Of a stretch of 24,547 bases of DNA, positions 22,397-24,547 are shown piece after piece (position 1 is the first letter of the stretch; every line of letters begins with the position of its first letter). The stretch is taken from positions 1 to 24,547 of the IMG/VR virus record IMGVR_UViG_3300043773_000405. One strand, written 5' to 3'. A program made the translations under genes and the position numbers. A model generated the notes under the pieces. It saw nothing but the letters and a program-made list of their open reading frames with translations, did no database searches and was not told the origin of the DNA. Source of the stretch: a virus.

Positions 22397-23611
22397 CTAT
22401 CCGTATTCCCACATATGAGAACGGTCTCCATATTCGTCAACATTCCATATTTCGGTACTTTCTAATTGACTCTGAGCATTTGCAAATACCCATCTATCAC
22501 CTGTTTCAATATCTACAGTTACTTCCATATCATCTAAACCATCAACAATGAATCCAAATGGAGACATATCTTGTTCAATTTGATTCTTTTGTTCTTCATA
22601 AATTCTCTTACGAACATCGTTGTCCGTCATTTCTTTAAAATAGTCCTGAGCAACTAACCAAGAAAAAATTACAAGGCACATTGCTAGGTCATCATTACAA
22701 CCTTCTTCTGCCTCAAATGAATTACCTCTCTGAGCAAATGTTGTAAGTTCGCTAATAATCTCATAATCACTTGTAAGTAGTTTATCGTCTTCTAATAAAG
22801 TTTTGAGGTTAGAACATCCCAACTTTTTAACTGCAGCAGTCATTCTCACACCAAGTTGAGATTTTTTACCACTAAATCCAGAACCTACAATCTGACCTGC
22901 ACGACCTCTCATCGCACACATCAAAACATTATCATACTCCAAATCAAAGTGTAAAATACTTGCTACCTGGTCACCAATATCATTGACCTCAATTAATAAC
23001 CAAGCATCGTTATAACCTTTTGCTACTTCGTGAATGATACTTGGGAATAGCATCGGTTTAATTTCATTATTTCGATATTTTGCTACTACTTTATATGGGA
23101 AGTTTGTAATATCAAAGACTACAAATGCAGAATAGTCATTACCCAAACCACGGGCAACATCGACCGTGATTAGATAATTATTCTCTTCTTTTGGGTGCTC
23201 ATACACATCCAGTCCAGCATTTCTTTTAATCGGATCGTCATAAACAAGATTGCGAAGTTTTGATGCATTAATAAGAGTATTTACAGAACCTAAAAATTCG
23301 CAGTTATGAGATACTATATTATTTGAATAGTATAAATTATCTTCACCAACATCCAATAAATCGTAAAGATATATTCCTTCTTCTACTATTTCATTATATA
23401 CAATTTTTTTTTCTTGTAAGACATCATCCACTTTGATTGTGGATGCTTTAATTTTTTCGGACCCAAACGAATGATTTTCGGAGCATTTTATTTCCGTTCC
23501 ATCCTCAAAAATTATCCAATGATAAAATGGTTTATAAACTTTCTGAATACCTGAGAAAGATTTAAACCCAGTGGGGGTTTTTACTAATAAATCTTTATTA
23601 AGTTTAAACAT
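22397..23611 (-). CDS. 17: Split intein C-half (about 103 aa) fused to terminase gp17 nuclease domain
   Basis: A 404-residue protein. Residues 1-103 are an intein C-fragment: MFKLNKDLLVKTPTGFKSFS, a block-B-like SENH (44-47), block F LYDLLDVGEDNLYYS and block G NNIVSHN with terminal His102-Asn103, then Cys104 as the +1 nucleophile. It resembles, from memory, the split TerL intein described from Ace Lake. From CEFLGSVNTL onward it is T4-type terminase: LITVDVARGLGNDYSAFVVFD (T4 D401 region), LLIEVNDIGDQV (E458 region) and AEEGCNDDLAMCLVIFSWL (D542 region), so the nuclease site is complete. Protein trans-splicing to the N-half should rebuild gp17. The ATG overlaps the GIY-YIG stop by 8 bases and AAAGGAG lies 10 bases upstream. 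Confidence 0.95.
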   Translation of the reverse strand: MFKLNKDLLVKTPTGFKSFSGIQKVYKPFYHWIIFEDGTEIKCSENHSFGSEKIKASTIKVDDVLQEKKIVYNEIVEEGIYLYDLLDVGEDNLYYSNNIVSHNCEFLGSVNTLINASKLRNLVYDDPIKRNAGLDVYEHPKEENNYLITVDVARGLGNDYSAFVVFDITNFPYKVVAKYRNNEIKPMLFPSIIHEVAKGYNDAWLLIEVNDIGDQVASILHFDLEYDNVLMCAMRGRAGQIVGSGFSGKKSQLGVRMTAAVKKLGCSNLKTLLEDDKLLTSDYEIISELTTFAQRGNSFEAEEGCNDDLAMCLVIFSWLVAQDYFKEMTDNDVRKRIYEEQKNQIEQDMSPFGFIVDGLDDMEVTVDIETGDRWVFANAQSQLESTEIWNVDEYGDRSHMWEYG

Positions 23612-24173
23612 TTTTCCAACACTCCTTTAAAACTATTCTTTTAAGTCCTTGTGATGTTAAATTATACTTATCAGCATATTCTTTACAAAATGCTTGGATG
23701 TATGACATTTTTTTTCCATTTTTCATAATCAATCCTACCAATGGTAAATCTGGTTTTGTATCAAATAAAATGCGTATCTCCTTTACTTGGTCATCGGTAA
23801 GTTTTCTACTAAAAACTCTACCTTTCCTAACTTGCTTCATTTTTGAGATTGTTTCTTCCGAGAAGCAATTTTTCATACCTTTATTCCAGGGGATGTTCCC
23901 TTTATCTACACCACCTATTCCAGTTCTATTGTAATTATCAAAACCTTCTCCTCCTGTGGATTTATTCCATCCATTTTTATAGGTATCAAATTGTTTTATA
24001 TAATTAATTTCCAAATTTTTTGCATCTTCGGCAATATTGGTTTCTTCTACAATCTCAAAAATATGTTGAGGTTTGCTATTTTTATGGTCCCTTTTTCTGG
24101 TGTTAGGGTCCTGAGTCTGACCAACATATTTAATATTATCGTCCAAATCTTTAAGTAAGTAGATATAATACAT
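23604..24173 (-). CDS. Free-standing GIY-YIG homing endonuclease inside the split terminase locus
   Basis: A 189-residue protein. The nuclease domain has YYIYLLKDLDDNIKYVGQT (GIY-YIG core), an Arg in TRKRDHK and a catalytic-type Glu in AKNLEINYIKQFD. A NUMOD3-like segment follows (GMKNCFSEETISKMKQVRKG), then a helical DNA-binding tail (LTDDQVKEIRILF, LTSQGLKRIVLKE). It is encoded between the two intein halves, in the same direction, with its own TATAAATA only 10 bases before the ATG. It most likely cuts intein-free terminase genes and spreads the whole split arrangement. It is AT-rich. Confidence 0.93.
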   Translation of the reverse strand: MYYIYLLKDLDDNIKYVGQTQDPNTRKRDHKNSKPQHIFEIVEETNIAEDAKNLEINYIKQFDTYKNGWNKSTGGEGFDNYNRTGIGGVDKGNIPWNKGMKNCFSEETISKMKQVRKGRVFSRKLTDDQVKEIRILFDTKPDLPLVGLIMKNGKKMSYIQAFCKEYADKYNLTSQGLKRIVLKECWKNV

Positions 24174-24182
24174 TTTTATTAT

Positions 24183-24190
24183 TATTTATA
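24183..24190 (-). promoter_or_regulatory. T4-type late promoter TATAAATA in the terminase break
   Basis: A perfect TATAAATA on the minus strand within the 28-base gap between the terminase N-half and the GIY-YIG gene, 9 bases before its ATG. The very short leader leaves no room for a good ribosome site. Confidence 0.7.
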
Positions 24191-24208
24191 ATCCAAAAAA
24201 CTCACATT
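24186..24208 (-). other. Relic-like copy of the intein-free terminase junction
   Basis: Read on the minus strand from 24208, one frame off the N-half, the codons GAA TGT GAG TTT TTT GGA TTA TAA give E-C-E-F-F-G-L-stop. The rebuilt terminase junction reads E|C-E-F-L-G-S (N-half ends ...VEFE, C-half starts CEFLGS). Five of six residues from E to G agree across the splice point. It overlaps the last codons and stop of the N-half and the late promoter. Confidence 0.5.
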
Positions 24209-24547
24209 CGTTGATAGAGTTCTTCCATAGAAATATTATGAGTGTTACCTTTATCATCAATTATTTCTATTTTAGTTTCTCCACTTAGACACTCAAACTC
24301 AACCTTAAACTGTTGTTCACTGGTGTTTGCAATCGTCTGCTCCTTCCAGGCTTCGTCTCTACCAGGCACCTCAGACCAATGGACATCTGTAGGCACATAT
24401 TCGTTCTTGCCCTTCTCGGCGTCGTGCCACATACGGTAGAAGTGATTCATACCGCGTGGAGTAGATACAATGATTACCTTCGTGCTTTGTCCAGAAGAAA
24501 TAGTAGGATAAACAGAGGCAAAGAAGTCATCAGCAATGTGATTCGGG
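24202..24547 (-). CDS. 17: Terminase gp17 ATPase part (5' truncated by window) fused to split intein N-half
   Basis: The frame is open from the window edge (upper coordinate 24547) to the TGA at 24204-24202. Visible extein: PNHIADDFFASVYPTISSG, STKVIIVSTPRGMNHFYRMW and NTSEQQFKVEFE. This matches the T4 gp17 ATPase end (PVISSGRRSKIIITTTPNGLNHFYDIW ... LAQFRQEHT). It is followed by Cys1 and a 29-residue intein N-fragment, CLSGETKIEIIDDKGN then THNISMEELYQRM. Such a short N-half is the atypical split class. The ATG at 24450 is internal (it aligns inside the ATPase domain), not a start. Trans-splicing with the C-half would join E to CEFLGS at the ATPase-nuclease linker. Confidence 0.93.
   Translation of the reverse strand, partial: PNHIADDFFASVYPTISSGQSTKVIIVSTPRGMNHFYRMWHDAEKGKNEYVPTDVHWSEVPGRDEAWKEQTIANTSEQQFKVEFECLSGETKIEIIDDKGNTHNISMEELYQRM

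Noticed and set aside
6031-24173. Group I introns around the GIY-YIG genes
   Set aside because: The neighbouring frames are complete or intein-joined. I see no intron core structure and no interrupted exon at the gp46 site.
22397-24547. Terminase break as a sequencing frameshift or pseudogene
   Set aside because: The break contains intein motifs at both edges and an intact 189-residue endonuclease gene, and the extein halves align to T4 gp17 with little or nothing lost at the join.
1-24547. tRNA genes, CRISPR arrays, insertion sequences or attachment sites
   Set aside because: I saw no cloverleaf-like stretch, no regularly spaced repeats, no transposase and no integrase. Gaps between genes are almost all under 110 bases and hold only promoters and terminators.

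Overview
The window looks like part of the core genome of a T4-like myovirus, most probably a marine cyanophage. Every gene I can support lies on the minus strand, so transcription runs from high to low coordinates. The T4 core genes follow the order I recall from T4-like cyanophages: terminase gp17, gp18, gp19, gp20, gp67-like, gp21, gp22, gp23, gp3/gp19-like, uvsY, uvsW, gp55, gp47, gp46, then gp45. The cyanobacterial host is inferred from accessory genes (CobS/CobT-like pair, a DUF3110-like and a DUF3310-like protein); no host gene is present to prove it.

Layout, in the direction of transcription. From 24547 to 22397 lies the large terminase, broken into two genes by a naturally split intein, with a free-standing GIY-YIG homing endonuclease between the halves. 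From 22332 to 13756 lies the virion module: tail sheath, tail tube, portal, small acidic core protein, an unknown beta-rich protein, prohead protease, scaffold and major capsid protein, closed by a strong terminator. From 13687 to 11197 come a gp3/gp19-type tail protein, UvsY and UvsW. From 11197 to 6728 come an unknown protein, the late sigma factor gp55 with its own sigma70-type promoter, an HNH/endonuclease VII-type homing endonuclease, and the gp47/gp46 (Mre11/Rad50-like) pair with a small DUF3110-like gene between them. From 6687 to 2928 come a second GIY-YIG endonuclease, a 48-residue basic protein, a putative packaged head protein, the CobT-like VWA protein and a short acidic peptide. 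From 2838 to 1 come the CobS-like AAA+ ATPase, a DUF3310-like protein, the sliding clamp gp45, an HExxH protein and the start of a conserved phage gene running off the end.

Regulation is readable. Copies of the T4 late promoter box TATAAATA, or one-base variants, lie 10-36 bases upstream of nine genes: the structural genes gp18, gp67-like and gp22; uvsW; the putative head protein; the short acidic peptide; and all three homing endonucleases. Two weaker CTAAATA boxes precede gp20 and the gp3/gp19-like gene. gp55, which would read those late boxes with the gp45 clamp, is itself preceded by a near-consensus host-type promoter. The CobT-like and CobS-like genes each start just after a terminator whose T-tract runs into a TGTATAAT/TGTATGAT box.

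The most striking system is the split terminase. The intein halves are about 29 and 103 residues, the endonuclease gene sits in the break, and just after the N-half stop codon a short out-of-frame stretch encodes E-C-E-F-F-G, resembling the intact, intein-free terminase junction (E-C-E-F-L-G). That looks like a relic of an empty homing site.
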